A stretch of 64,000 bases of DNA from Chrysomallon squamiferum (lineage: Eukaryota > Mollusca > Gastropoda > Neomphalida > Peltospiridae), in NCBI GenBank assembly GCA_012295275.1, contig CM022675.1:15455971-15519970 (forward strand). The letters run 5' to 3'. This document shows positions 49,061 through 61,760 of this stretch, piece by piece. Position numbers and translations under genes: made by a program. Every line of letters begins with the position of its first letter. The stretch's first letter is position 1. Below the pieces are notes generated by a model. That model was given only the letters and a program-made list of their open reading frames with translations. It searched no databases and was not told where the DNA came from.

Positions 49061-50883
49061 ACTGGTTTGTTTTCACTGATTAGTATACTGACTTGTTATC
49101 ACTGATTAGTATACTGACTTGTTATCACTGATTAGTATACTGACTTGTTATCACTGATTAGTATATTGGTTTCTTTTCACTGATTAGTATACTGATTTGT
49201 TATCACTGATTAGAATATTGACTTGTTATCACTGATTAGTATATTGACTTGTTTTACTGATTAGTATACTGGTCTGTTTTCACTGATTATTGGTATACTG
49301 GTTTGTTTTCACTGATTAGTATACTGGTTTGTTTTCACTGATTATTGGTATATTGGTTTGTTTTCACTGATTATTGGTATATTGGTTTGTTTTCACTGAT
49401 TATTGGTATATTGGTTTGTTTTCACTGATTATTGGTATATTGGTTTGTTTTCACTGATTAGTATACTGGTTTGTTTTCACTGATTAGTATACTGGTTTGT
49501 TTTCACTGATTGGTATATTGGTTTGTTTTCACTGATTAGTATACTGGTTTGTTTTCACTGATTGGTATATTGGTTTGTTTTCACTGATTAGTATACTGAT
49601 TAGATTGGTTTGTTTTCACTGATTAGTATATTGGTTTGTTTTCACTAATTAGTATATTGATTTGTTTTCACTGATTAGTATACTGGTTTGTTTTCACTGA
49701 TTAGTATATTGGTTTGTTTTCACTGATTAATATACTGATTAGATTGGTTTGTTTTCACTGATTAGTATATTGGTTTGTTTTCACTGATTAGTATACTGGT
49801 TTGTTTTCACTGATTAGTATACTGGTTTGTTTTCACTGATTAGTATATTGGTTTGTTTTCACTGATTAGTATACTGGTTTGTTTTCACTGATTGGTATAC
49901 TGATTAGATTGGTTTGTTTTCACTGATTAGTATACTGACTTGTTTTCACTGATTAGTATATTGGCTTGTTTTCACTGATTGGTATATTGGTTTGTTTTCA
50001 GTGATTAGTATACTGATTAGATTGGTTTGTTTTCACTGATTAGTATACTGACTTGTTTTCACTGATTAGTATACTGACTTGTTTTCACTGATTAGTATAT
50101 TGGCTTGTTTTCACTGATTAGTACATTGGTTTGTTTTCACTGATTAGTATACTGACTTGTTTTCACTGATTAGTATATTGGCTTGTTATCACTGATTAGT
50201 ACATTGGTTTGTTTTCACTGATTAGTATACTGACTTGTTTTCACTGATTAGTATACTGACTTGTTTTCACTGATTAGTATATTGACTTGTTTTCTCTGAT
50301 TAGTATACTGACTTGTTATCACTGATTAGTATACTGACTTGTTATCACTGATTAGTATACTGACTTGTTATCACTGATTAGTATACTGACTTGTTTTCAC
50401 TGATTAGTATACTGACTTGTTTTCACTGATTAGTATACTGGTTTGTTTTCACTGATTAGATTGGTTTGTTTTCACTGATGAGTATATTGACTTGTTATCA
50501 CTGATTAGTATACTGACTTGTTTTCACTGATTAGTATATTGACTTGTTATCACTGATTAGTATACTGACTTGTTATCACTGATTAGTATACTGACTTGTT
50601 TTCACTGATTAGTATATTGACTTGTGTTCACTGATTAGTATACTGACTTGTTATCACTGATTAGTATACTGACTTGTTTTCACTGATTAATTTACTGACT
50701 TATTATCACTGATTAGTATACTGACTTGTTTTCATTGATTAGTATACTGACTTATTATCACTGATTAGTATACTGACTTGTTTTCACTGATTAGTATATT
50801 GACTTGTGTTCACTGATTAGTATATTGACTTGTTTTCACTGATTAGTATACTGACTTGTTTTCACTGATTAGTACATTGGTTA
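49061..50883. repeat. 26-bp minisatellite, about 65-70 units
   Basis: Basic unit CACTGATTAGTATACTGACT plus TGTTAT or TGTTTT. Sub-blocks differ: ACTGACTTGTTAT at both ends, ATTGGTTTGTTTT and a longer ATTATTGGTATA form in the middle. No frame or CRISPR-like spacer structure. Confidence 0.95.
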
Positions 50884-51339
50884 TATTAAAGCATGTTTTA
50901 TAAATTTACTCTAATTTAGAAAAGATTAAATAAGGATATAGTAATAATAGTAACAAAGCTGTATTACTATATAAATTTAATAAAATCTAAAAATAAATGA
51001 TTGAACTAAAGTAAAGCTGACACTGATACAAAATAGTTGCCTAATTGGATAATAGATCTATATTTGGATAACTGTACAAAAACATTGCAGCAAATATCTT
51101 TTGTAAAATATAATTCTTTAATGACGGACCGGAACATTGAACCTGGTGCTTAAATCCAATCAGAAGTAATTATTCTCTTACAAAGGTGATTGTTAATATT
51201 ATCTGTATACCATTTGTATATACATTTACTTAGGAGACATGCTCCACAGTGTATACAAAACGATAATATCTCAGTATATGGACCAAAAATTAAAAGTAAT
51301 AAACTATGTGTTTTAAATATAAATATATAAAATACTTAC
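50884..51339. other. AT-rich, no exon found
   Basis: Expected place for exon 2 of the gene starting at 51,397; no EGF-like exon is seen here. Confidence 0.5.
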
Positions 51340-51397
51340 TGATTCCAAGCGACACCTGCAGCAGCAAGCAAAATAAGAAATTCTTGAATAAAGTCAT
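51340..51397 (-). CDS. Exon 1 of a second Cys-rich secreted gene (partial)
   Basis: ATG at 51,397 opens 19 codons of signal-peptide type (MTLFKNFLFCLLLQVSLGI) ending at A|GTAAGT in phase 1, the same layout as exon 1 of the gene at 34,267. The 5' flank is clearly homologous: TACATAGAAATGTTTCCTTT, then AGAAGATGTTCT and AGAAAGTCACGTTTTCA. The TATAAATA of the other copy is missing (a gap of about 7 bases at 51,454-51,460). Exons 2-4 were not found downstream, where minisatellites begin. This is either a remnant or a gene whose other exons lie beyond the repeats. Confidence 0.6.
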
Positions 51398-51540
51398 TTT
51401 TACAGTAGTTCTCGTTTTCACAGGCCTCTGTTATCTACATAGAAATGTTTCCTTTATCAGAAGATGTTCTATATTTTAATTAATTTGCATAGAAAGTCAC
51501 GTTTTCACTTGTTCACGTGTATCAGAAAGATTAAAATGAT

Positions 51541-52510
51541 TTGACGTATTTTTTGTGTCAAGCCTGTTTGTCACATCTTTGTGATTAAAATGTGTAAACT
51601 AAAACAAGAGTTTTACAGCCTGACTTTGTTTTCTTTTTATTGAATATTTCACTGAGGTCTATTATCAATATTTATTTATGTGTAGGTTTGTGTGTGATGC
51701 TCTGTATACATGTAGTATTAAAACCTTTTTCTTTATTTGTATATTACTATATCTTATAACACTATATATTAAAGAAAACGCAAACTGTAAAATATATTTC
51801 AGTAGCGGGACAAAACTGAGAAAAATATTTAACGAAAATATATTATTTGCAAAATGCCACAACAAAATCACAATGAAGATCTCCTTTGTGACTGTTTCTA
51901 TTTATTTTGAAATATGTATATCAAAATATTTTAAAAGTTAAAAATAGAATCAACTGTTGAATTCAATGTTTTGATCACTTAAAATAGTCTTAAAGAAAAA
52001 CGGTGAATTATGTATGTGTAAAAGTATTATCTGAAAAGTGAAATATTGTGTTTCAATATTTTGATCTGTTTTGTTTTTCTCTATAAAATATTTCTTTGAA
52101 TAATTCCTAGTCTTTTTTTCTTGGTTCACTGTAATTTTTTAGTTTTGGATAATGTGATTATTTGAAGAGATTCGTAATAAAATGGCATTATGAAAAACTA
52201 AGAAATGGAATAGTTGTACTTTTGAGAAGAAGTAAAGGTACAGTTCTTGTGCCAGTAATTGTCATTTATATCGTCGTTTTAAAGAAAGTCGAATCAGAAT
52301 AATATTTTAGTGGGGTTGTCTTTTTTTTAAATTTAATTTTATTTTATTCTTCTTCTTCTTATTTTAACATTTACTGTGTTTTCTGCTGAAATCTTTTATT
52401 TTCATATAGAAATATACTGGCTTTTTTGTGTGAGATGGACAGAACAAATTTAAATCTAAATAAGGTTAACAATAAGAAAAGAGCAAGTTAGAAATTCTGT
52501 GTGTTGTAGC
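51541..52510. other. AT-rich, no gene seen
   Basis: Overlapping frames on both strands at 51,665-51,941 look random; no splice or domain support. Confidence 0.5.
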
Positions 52511-55500
52511 AGTAGTGTTTACTTTAGATTATAGTATCTTCGTGTACCTATTACATTCACTGTGATGAAGTAATATCAGTAGTGTTTACTTTAGATTATA
52601 GTATCTTCGTGTACATATATAATTCACTGTGATGAAGTAATATCAGTAGTGTTTACTTTAGATTATAGTATCTTCGTGTACATATATAATTCACTGTGAT
52701 GAAGTAATATCAGTAGTGTTTACTTTAGATTATAGTATCTTCGTGTACCTATTACATTCACTGTGATGAAGTAATATCAGTAGTGTTTACTTTAGATTAT
52801 AGTATCTTCGTGTACATATATAATTCACTGTGATGAAGTAATATCAGTAGTGTTTACTTTAGATTATAGTATCTTCGTGTACATATATAATTCACTGTGA
52901 TGAAGTAATATCAGTAGTGTTTACTTTAGATTATAGTATCTTCGTGTACATATATAATTCACTGTGATGAAGTAATATCAGTAGTGTTTACTTTAGATTA
53001 TAGTATCTTCGTGTACCTATTACATTCACTGTGATGAAGTAATATCAGTAGTGTTTACTTTAGATTATAGTATCTTCGTGTACATATATAATTCACTGTG
53101 ATGAAGTAATATCAGTAGTGTTTACTTTAGATTATAGTATCTTCGTGTACATATATAATTCACTGTGATGAAGTAATATCAGTAGTGTTTACTTTAGATT
53201 ATAGTATCTTCGTGTACATATATAATTCACTGTGATGAAGTAATATCAGTAGTGTTTACTTTAGATTATAGTATCTTCGTGTACATATATAATTCACTGT
53301 GATGAAGTAATATCAGTAGTGTTTACTTTAGATTATAGTATCTTCGTGTACCTATTACATTCACTGTGATGAAGTAATATCAGTAGTGTTTACTTTAGAT
53401 TATAGTATCTTCGTGTACATATATAATTCACTGTGATGAAGTAATATCAGTAGTGTTTACTTTAGATTATAGTATCTTCGTGTACATATATAATTCACTG
53501 TGATGAAGTAATATCAGTAGTGTTTACTTTAGATTATAGTATCTTCGTGTACATATATAATTCACTGTGATGAAGTAATATCAGTAGTGTTTACTTTAGA
53601 TTATAGTATCTTCGTGTACATATATAATTCACTGTGATGAAGTAATATCAGTAGTGTTTACTTTAGATTATAGTATCTTCGTGTACATATATAATTCACT
53701 GTGATGAAGTAATATCAGTAGTGTTTACTTTAGATTATAGTATCTTCGTGTACATATATAATTCACTGTGATGAAGTAATATCAGTAGTGTTTACTTTAG
53801 ATTATAGTATCTTCGTGTACATATATAATTCACTGTGATGAAGTAATATCAGTAGTGTTTACTTTAGATTATAGTATCTTCGTGTACATATATAATTCAC
53901 TGTGATGAAGTAATATCAGTAGTGTTTACTTTAGATTATAGTATCTTCGTGTACATATATAATTCACTGTGATGAAGTAATATCAGTAGTGTTTACTTTA
54001 GATTATAGTATCTTCGTGTACATATATAATTCACTGTGATGAAGTAATATCAGTAGTGTTTACTTTAGATTATAGTATCTTCGTGTACCTATTACATTCA
54101 CTGTGATGAAGTAATATCAGTAGTGTTTACTTTAGATTATAGTATCTTCGTGTACATATATAATTCACTGTGATGAAGTAATATCAGTAGTGTTTACTTT
54201 AGATTATAGTATCTTCGTGTACATATATAATTCACTGTGATGAAGTAATATCAGTAGTGTTTACTTTAGATTATAGTATCTTCGTGTACATATATAATTC
54301 ACTGTGATGAAGTAATATCAGTAGTGTTTACTTTAGATTATAGTATCTTCGTGTACCTATTACATTCACTGTGATGAAGTAATATCAGTAGTGTTTACTT
54401 TAGATTATAGTATCTTCGTGTACCTATTACATTCACTGTGATGAAGTAATATCAGTAGTGTTTACTTTAGATTATAGTATCTTCGTGTACATATATAATT
54501 CACTGTGATGAAGTAATATCAGTAGTGTTTACTTTAGATTATAGTATCTTCGTGTACATATATAATTCACTGTGATGAAGTAATATCAGTAGTGTTTACT
54601 TTAGATTATAGTATCTTCGTGTACATATATAATTCACTGTGATGAAGTAATATCAGTAGTGTTTACTTTAGATTATAGTATCTTCGTGTACATATATAAT
54701 TCACTGTGATGAAGTAATATCAGTAGTGTTTACTTTAGATTATAGTATCTTCGTGTACCTATTACATTCACTGTGATGAAGTAATATCAGTAGTGTTTAC
54801 TTTAGATTATAGTATCTTCGTGTACATATATAATTCACTGTGATGAAGTAATATCAGTAGTGTTTACTTTAGATTATAGTATCTTCGTGTACATATATAA
54901 TTCACTGTGATGAAGTAATATCAGTAGTGTTTACTTTAGATTATAGTATCTTCGTGTACATATATAATTCACTGTGATGAAGTAATATCAGTAGTGTTTA
55001 CTTTAGATTATAGTATCTTCGTGTACATATATAATTCACTGTGATGAAGTAATATCAGTAGTGTTTACTTTAGATTATAGTATCTTCGTGTACCTATTAC
55101 ATTCACTGTGATGAAGTAATATCAGTAGTGTTTACTTTAGATTATAGTATCTTCGTGTACATATATAATTCACTGTGATGAAGTAATATCAGTAGTGTTT
55201 ACTTTAGATTATAGTATCTTCGTGTACATATATAATTCACTGTGATGAAGTAATATCAGTAGTGTTTACTTTAGATTATAGTATCTTCGTGTACATATAT
55301 AATTCACTGTGATGAAGTAATATCAGTAGTGTTTACTTTAGATTATAGTATCTTCGTGTACATATATAATTCACTGTGATGAAGTAATATCAGTAGTGTT
55401 TACTTTAGATTATAGTATCTTCGTGTACATATATAATTCACTGTGATGAAGTAATATCAGTAGTGTTTACTTTAGATTATAGTATCTTCGTGTACATATA

Positions 55501-55937
55501 TAATTCACTGTGATGAAGTAATATCAGTAGTGTTTACTTTAGATTATAGTATCTTCGTGTACATATATAATTCACTGTGATGAAGTAATATCAGTAGTGT
55601 TTACTTTAGATTATAGTATCTTCGTGTACATATATAATTCACTGTGATGAAGTAATATCAGTAGTGTTTACTTTAGATTATAGTATCTTCGTGTACATAT
55701 ATAATTCACTGTGATGAAGTAATATCAGTAGTGTTTACTTTAGATTATAGTATCTTCGTGTACATATATAATTCACTGTGATGAAGTAATATCAGTAGTG
55801 TTTACTTTAGATTATAGTATCTTCGTGTACATATATAATTCACTGTGATGAAGTAATATCAGTAGTGTTTACTTTAGATTATAGTATCTTCGTGTACATA
55901 TATAATTCACTGTGATGAAGTAATATCAGTAGTGTTT
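52511..55937. repeat. 67-bp tandem array, 51 units without length change
   Basis: Unit AGTAGTGTTTACTTTAGATT ... AAGTAATATC. Starts at 52,511 and 55,928 differ by exactly 51 x 67. Two variants exist: ACATATATAATTCAC (most units) and ACCTATTACATTCAC in units 1, 4, 8, 13, 24, 28, 29, 34 and 39. The last twelve units are all of the first type. Confidence 0.97.
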
Positions 55938-56049
55938 ATTTGATATATTAGTATTAATTCAATTGCGTAACAAATTTATCTTTCTGCGACATTCACCTGT
56001 TTATTTCTATGCCATGGAATTCAAATTGCGTAACAACGTTTAACTTCAA

Positions 56050-56057
56050 TGACGTCA
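56050..56057 (+). promoter_or_regulatory. Full CRE palindrome in a candidate promoter
   Basis: TGACGTCA, the CREB/ATF consensus, lies 113 bases after the 67-bp array. A TTTTAAAAGGGC stretch at about 56,102 could act as a TATA-like element. The candidate first exon below starts within 130 bases. Confidence 0.5.
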
Positions 56058-56177
56058 GCACTTTTTATCTGTGCCGCAATTTTTTAACTCTAATGCGTTG
56101 TTTTAAAAGGGCTGGCACTTTGTAATTAAGTGAAGAAGGAAAAGGCCAACACGAGAACTCAGCAGGCGCGGAAACCA

Positions 56178-56214
56178 ATGTTTTTGAAGGACATTTTCTT
56201 TACGGACGAGGATG
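56178..56214 (+). CDS. Candidate first coding exon, MFLKDIFFTDED
   Basis: The local sequence is richer in G and C than its surroundings. ATG TTT TTG AAG ... GAT G|GTAAGC gives 12 residues and a consensus donor (phase 1). With the CRE upstream it resembles the 5' end of a gene. No partner exon was found, and the family is unknown. Confidence 0.35.
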
Positions 56215-57036
56215 GTAAGCAATTATGTATTCTTATTTTCACAGGGTGTAATGTGCAATTAACCTATGTCAATAAAATTTAATATACCTAAAATTTATAT
56301 GTTTAATCTCTTCTCCGTGCAGATTCTTACTTTTTCTTTGTTCCCCGTATGACCTTATTCGTATCGTTATTGAATATTACATAAATATATGTTTTATTGA
56401 TTGTATAGTGTATTATTATCAAGTCACCTGTACATCATAATTAAATAATTAACTTGTACCTTATCTTGTATTTTGTGTATATCTCTAGTGGATAGATAGA
56501 CTTATTAATTTATATAGACTGCTGTCAATGTAGTGTTTATATTCCTTGTTAGGTGACCATTCAAGCACCTTGTTATCCTAGACTGAGCCTTAATAAAACA
56601 TCCAAGATGTTTAAAGGTGCGGGCACTGTGACACCTGAAATATTAGTAGTTCTCTTGAGCCTGTTATACATAACACATTCAGTGTGAAGTAATAGCAGTA
56701 GTGTTTACTAGGCATATTACTAGTCTTCGTGTATCTGTTATATATAATATATTCAGTATGATGTAGTAGTAGCAGCAGTGTTTACTTGACATATTAGTAA
56801 ACAAGAAACATACACACAAACATACACATATACATATAAATAAATAATAAATATGTAGACAGACAAATGGAAAGAAAAATTAAGATGATAATAAAATTCT
56901 TTAAATTTATTAATTAATATTACAGAAAATATCATCAATTTATTTTTGGGAGTTAAAGATGGTAATCATTATTCACAGTAATATTAATATAGAAAAATTG
57001 TTTATTTAATGATACAGCTCTTTCTGAAATTAATTC
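56215..57036. other. Presumed intron or intergenic; stray 67-bp-family copies
   Basis: At 56,670-56,800 two strongly diverged relatives of the 67-bp unit occur (AGTAGTGTTTACT ... TCTTCGTGTAT; AGCAGTGTTTACTTGACATA), outside the homogeneous array. Otherwise AT-rich. Confidence 0.55.
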
Positions 57037-58540
57037 ATGAAACGCCAACGATTAAACTACATTTATTTTTTATCATTTACTTATTTTAGCTAAGAAGATT
57101 AAACTCCATTTTAAATTCAAATGATCATTACAAACGAGAAGGTATTTTGAAATATTTGGTTACTGAATATCAGTAATTGATCTCTAAACAAAGCTACTAG
57201 ACTGAATGTAATCGCTCATCCATTGAATGCACACACGCTATTTCACGTGGTATGTCGTAAAGAGAATAATTTGTTGTTTATCTGACATGTCTCCACAACT
57301 CCGATTTGTCCATGGGCCGGACCACCTGAATGATCAAATAGCGTGATTATATAGAAATATATATATAGTTTCCACATCGTTTTATAGACATACCGTGCTG
57401 TGCAGACGGTCTTTGGGTTCGTTTTGTCATAACTGAACAGATGTGTAGTTTCTATAACATAGACTGTAGAGGATCTTAACCGTCTTTCGCTCTCTTTCTC
57501 TCTATATATTGGGTACACGATATAAGGAATAATTTATATACACGATAAATTAATATCAACAAAACCTCGCAAGTTTGAGACAGACACGTCAAGATTTGTG
57601 GTATGTTATTCTTTAATTATATTTTATTATTATTATTGGTGGTGGTGTTTGTAAAGTAATTCTATGTTTAAAATTAAACTTGTTGGTTTTACAACCAAAC
57701 AATCTTAAAAATAACAGTTTCGTTGTTATACCATTATGTTTGTATTACAATAGTCTACATATATGCTTTATATGCAATGAATTCGGGTTGTGTCGTTAGT
57801 TAGAAGGTATCACTGACGCTTCACAGATAGCAGGATCAGTTGTCTTCTGCGATACTTCTAGGCATTATCTACATGGTATATATTCGATTCCAGAAAACAT
57901 GAAACTTGTTCTGCAAGCGTTAATACTTCCTTTATTAGACGGCATTATTCACAGGCACAATCGTGAAGTGACATGCTTGGTTTCCGAAGACGAAAATACA
58001 ACGCGAAATTTTAAAAAAATCGATTCGACAATCCGGACGACTACACTATCAGAAAGAAAGTCATTTATAAACATGAACATGTTTTCCAATAATAATAATA
58101 GTACAGTTGATATTTAGCTATATACGAATTAGCCAAATACGAATAATAAACATGTTCGTACACAGCAACTGAACAGAAAAAAAGAAGAAAGAAATGTTTT
58201 ATTTCATGACACACTCAACACATTTTATTTACGGTTACATGGTGTCGGACATATGGTTAAGGATTTCACTATATTGATAGAGGAAACCCGCTGTTGCCAC
58301 TTCATGGGCTGCTATTTTTGATTAGCACAGATAGGATAGTACATACCAGATATGGTGCACTGGGAGGACCAAAAAATGGCTGATGGAACCACAGAGTGTA
58401 AAAACAAAAAACACAAAGAAAACTGTGTGTTGTGTGTATATGTGATGCATATGACCAACACTGGTTGTGAGATGATTTCAAACGTGTGTCATTTGTTATA
58501 TTCTGGTTTATTACTTTTCTTTTTTCTTTGCACTAAAATA
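57037..58540. repeat. Promoter/5'-exon module, copy B
   Basis: Homologous to copy A and closest to C: it shares with C the leader GCCAACGATTAAACTACATT and the block CGTGCTGTGCAGACGGTCTT in place of A's GATCGGAATATAAAGGATTT. The right part, where the antisense frame should be, is degraded after about 58,450. No TIR coding exon follows. Confidence 0.8.
57503..57600 (+). promoter_or_regulatory. TATA-like core and 5' splice site, module B
   Basis: TATATATT at 57,503-57,510 and CAAGATTTGTG|GTATGT at 57,600/57,601, the same layout as module A. It has no visible coding exon to feed, so it may be an orphan. Confidence 0.5.
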
Positions 58541-58738
58541 AACCATGCTGCGATATCAGTTTAAAACCAAACTATACTCATCTAGCTTTACAGGAGCAGT
58601 TAGCCACTGATAGCTGTTTCAAACAAACTTGAATGAGCAGTTTATGTGCCGAGTCGTTTTTCCTCATGGAACGCCAGCATCTCCCACTCACTTTCGATTG
58701 ATTTTAATCGGAAATTTTATATCATTTCTGATATAATT

Positions 58739-60769
58739 TTACGAAATGCCAACGATTAAACTACATTTATTTTTTATCATTTACTTATTTTAGCTAAGAA
58801 GATTAAACTGCAGTTTTTAATTCAAATGATCATTACAAACGAGAAGGTATTTTGAAATATTTGATTACTGAATATCAGTAATTGATCTCTAAGCAAAGTT
58901 ACTAGACTGAATGTAATCGCTCATCCATTGAATGCACACACGATATTTCACGTGGTATGTCGTAAAGAGAATAATTTGTTGTTTATCTGACATGTCTCCA
59001 CAACTCCGATTTGTCCATGGGCCGGACCACCTGAGTGATCAAATAGCGTGAGACTTGCGTCAACGGAGTGTTCCATTTATGAAAACCAGCCACACAAAAC
59101 TGTTTTGATCTGCAATGTGCTAACCCAAGATTATCCTATCTCTACATCAGAACCGTACAGTGCACGTGAGAAGGTCTTTGTATTAGTTTTACGTCTCAGC
59201 TTTATATAGAAATATATATATAATTTCCACATTGTTTTATAGACATACCGTGCTGTGCAGACGGTCTTTGGGTTCGTTTAGTCACAACTGAACAAATATG
59301 TAGTTTCTATACCATAGACTGTAGAGGGTCTTAACCGTCTTTCGCTCTCTTTCTCTATATATATTGGGTACACGATAAATTAATATCAACAAAACCTCGC
59401 AGGTTTGAGAAAGACACGTCAAGATATTTTTTAATTATATTTTATTATTATTATTGTTCGTGGTGGTGATGGCGTTTGTAAAGTAATTCTATGTTTAAAA
59501 TTAAACTTCTTGGTTTTACAACCAAATAATCTCAAAAATAACAGTTTCATTGTTATACCATTATGTTTGTATTACAATAGTCTGCTAATATGCTTTATAT
59601 ACAATGAATTCGGGTTGTGTCATTAGTTAGAAGGTATCACTGACGCTTCACAGATAGCAGGATCAGTTGTCTTCTGCGATACTTCTAGGCATTATCTACA
59701 TGGTATATATTCGATTCGAGAAAACATGAAACTAATGGGTCAGCCAATTTATGTTTCCACAGGTGTCAGTCACTTCGGAACTTCAATCAGTCAAAGCGTG
59801 CTATTTCCACACACCCATAATGTTTTATTTTCGGCCGCCATATTGTCCCACAAGCAGTGTTTTTATGTCGGTCATTCTTTAGTTCAGTTGTTCTGCAAGC
59901 GTTAATACTTCCTTTATTAGACGGCATTATTCACAGGCACAATCGTGAAGTGACATGCTTGGTTTCCGAAGACGAAAATACAACGCGAAATTTTAAAAAA
60001 ATCGATTCGACAATCCGGACGACTACACTATCAAAAAGAAAGTCATTTATAAACATGAACATGTTTTCCTATACTAATAATAATAGTACACACAGTTGAT
60101 ATTTAGCTATATACGAATTAGCCAAATACGAATAATAGACATGTCCGTACACAGCCATTGAACATAAAAAAAGAAGAAAGAAATGTTTTATTTCATGACA
60201 CACTCAACACATTTTATTTACGGTTATAGGGTGTCGGACATGTGGTTAAGGACCACATTACATTGAGAGAGGAAACCCGAGATGCCACTTCATGGGGATA
60301 CTACTTTTGATTAGCAGAACCTTCCCATAGACAGGGTAGTACATAGCAGTCGTGGTGCACTGGTTGGAACACGAAATGGCCCAATGGACCCAGAGACAAA
60401 AAAAACAAGTGCTTTTGTGTCTGTGATGCATATGACCAAAATAGGTTGTGAGGTGAAATGAAATTAAACATTTGGGCGATTTATTGTAAATATTCAACTA
60501 TAACAAACAGTCTTGACAATGCAGCTTTAAGACACGTGTGTCATTTGTTATATTTTGGTCGGAAAGTTTTATATAGTGGATATAGCCTGGCGTAAAATAA
60601 TTTAAACCGTTCTCTAGTGCTTTTCTGGAAAGGCCCGAGCTTTCAGGAAGATATAAAAACGACACATCATCTGGAATACTTTTTAGATCAGCTACGATTC
60701 CGCCATTTTTGATGTTAGCTTGTGGGACGTAGTAAGAGTAACTAAGGGGCATGGCTTATGGAGTAATTT
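58739..60769. repeat. Promoter/5'-exon module, copy C (donor lost)
   Basis: The most complete copy beside A. TATATATT lies at about 59,356, but the expected donor is deleted: CACGTCAAGATATTTTTTAA at 59,416 lacks TTGTGGTATGT. The antisense frame is kept in part at the right end. No coding exon follows before the minisatellite. Confidence 0.85.
60498..60710 (-). pseudogene. Antisense module frame, copy C, frameshifted
   Basis: Reads DLKSIPDDVSFLYLPESSGL and ALENGLNYFTPGYIHYI as in copy A, but a deletion of about 13 bases near the start (60,692) puts the old ATGGCGGAATCG out of frame, and a second deletion alters the C-terminal part. Confidence 0.5.
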
Positions 60770-60869
60770 CTTTCTTTCTCTAAGACTTCCATAATTATCT
60801 CCCTTTCTTAGAATCGCACATTATATGCAATTAAGATTTTATTTGTTATATTAGTAATGTGACAGGATC

Positions 60870-61760
60870 AGTGGGCATTTACCTGTACATTTGTGTGAAT
60901 AACGTGTGTATGTGTGTAAGAAAATGTGGATATAATGGGATTCTGTTAGAGAGATACATGTGTGAGTGAAAGAGAGTGTACATATCTTTGGGTACGTGTG
61001 TTGAAGTATGGGTAAGCGTGCGAATGTGAAAGGAGGAGTGGATATGTTCACGTATATGTGTAACAAAGTGTGGGATGTGTTTATGTGTTAGAGGTAGAAA
61101 GAGTGTGCATCTGTATGGGTGTGTGTGTTAGGGTGGGTACATAACAGAGTGTGAAAGGGTGTAGTGATATATACATGTGTGAGTGAAAGACAGGGTACAT
61201 GTGAATGGGTGTAGTATGGGTGTGTGTTAGGGTGTGTGTTAGGGTGTGTGTTAGGGTATGTGTTAGGGTGGGTACATAACAGAGTGTGAAAGGGTGTAGT
61301 GATATATACATGTGTGAGTGAAAGACAGGGTACATGTGAATGGGTGTAGTATGGGTGTGTGTTAGGGTGGTGTTAGGGTGTGTGCTAGGGTGGGTACATA
61401 ACAGAGTGTGAAAGGGTGTAGTGATATATACATGTGTGAGTGAAAGACAGGGTACATGTGAATGGATGTATGGGTGTGTGTTAGGGTGTGTGCTAGGGTG
61501 GGTACATAACAGAGTGTGAAAGGGTGTAGTGGTATATACCTGTGTGAGTGAAAGACAGGGTACATGTGAATGGATGTATGGGTGTGTGTTAGGGTGTGTG
61601 TTAGGGTGTGTGCTAGGGTGGGTACATAACAGAGTGTGAAAGGGTGTAGTGGTATATACATGTGTGAGTGAAAGACAGGGTACATGTGAATGGGTGTATG
61701 GGTGTGTGTTAGGGTGTGTGTTAGGGTGTGTGCTAGGGTGGGTACATAACAGAGTGTGAA
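60870..61760. repeat. Minisatellite, 104-136-bp units
   Basis: GGTGGGTACATAACAGAGTG recurs at about 61,133, 61,269, 61,393, 61,497, 61,617 and 61,737, with a variable number of GTGTGTTAGG subunits. Family of 30.3-31.0 kb. The Thr/His-rich minus-strand frames are by-products. Confidence 0.9.

Noticed and set aside
49061-50883. CRISPR-like or coding repeat
   Set aside because: 26-base degenerate minisatellite without spacers; the unit is not a multiple of three and has no sustained frame.
52511-55937. CRISPR-like array
   Set aside because: Units are contiguous copies with no unique spacers, in eukaryotic DNA with no cas genes.
61200-61740. TTAGGG words, as in telomere repeats
   Set aside because: They occur inside GTGTGTTAGGGT minisatellite subunits, not as a pure six-base array.
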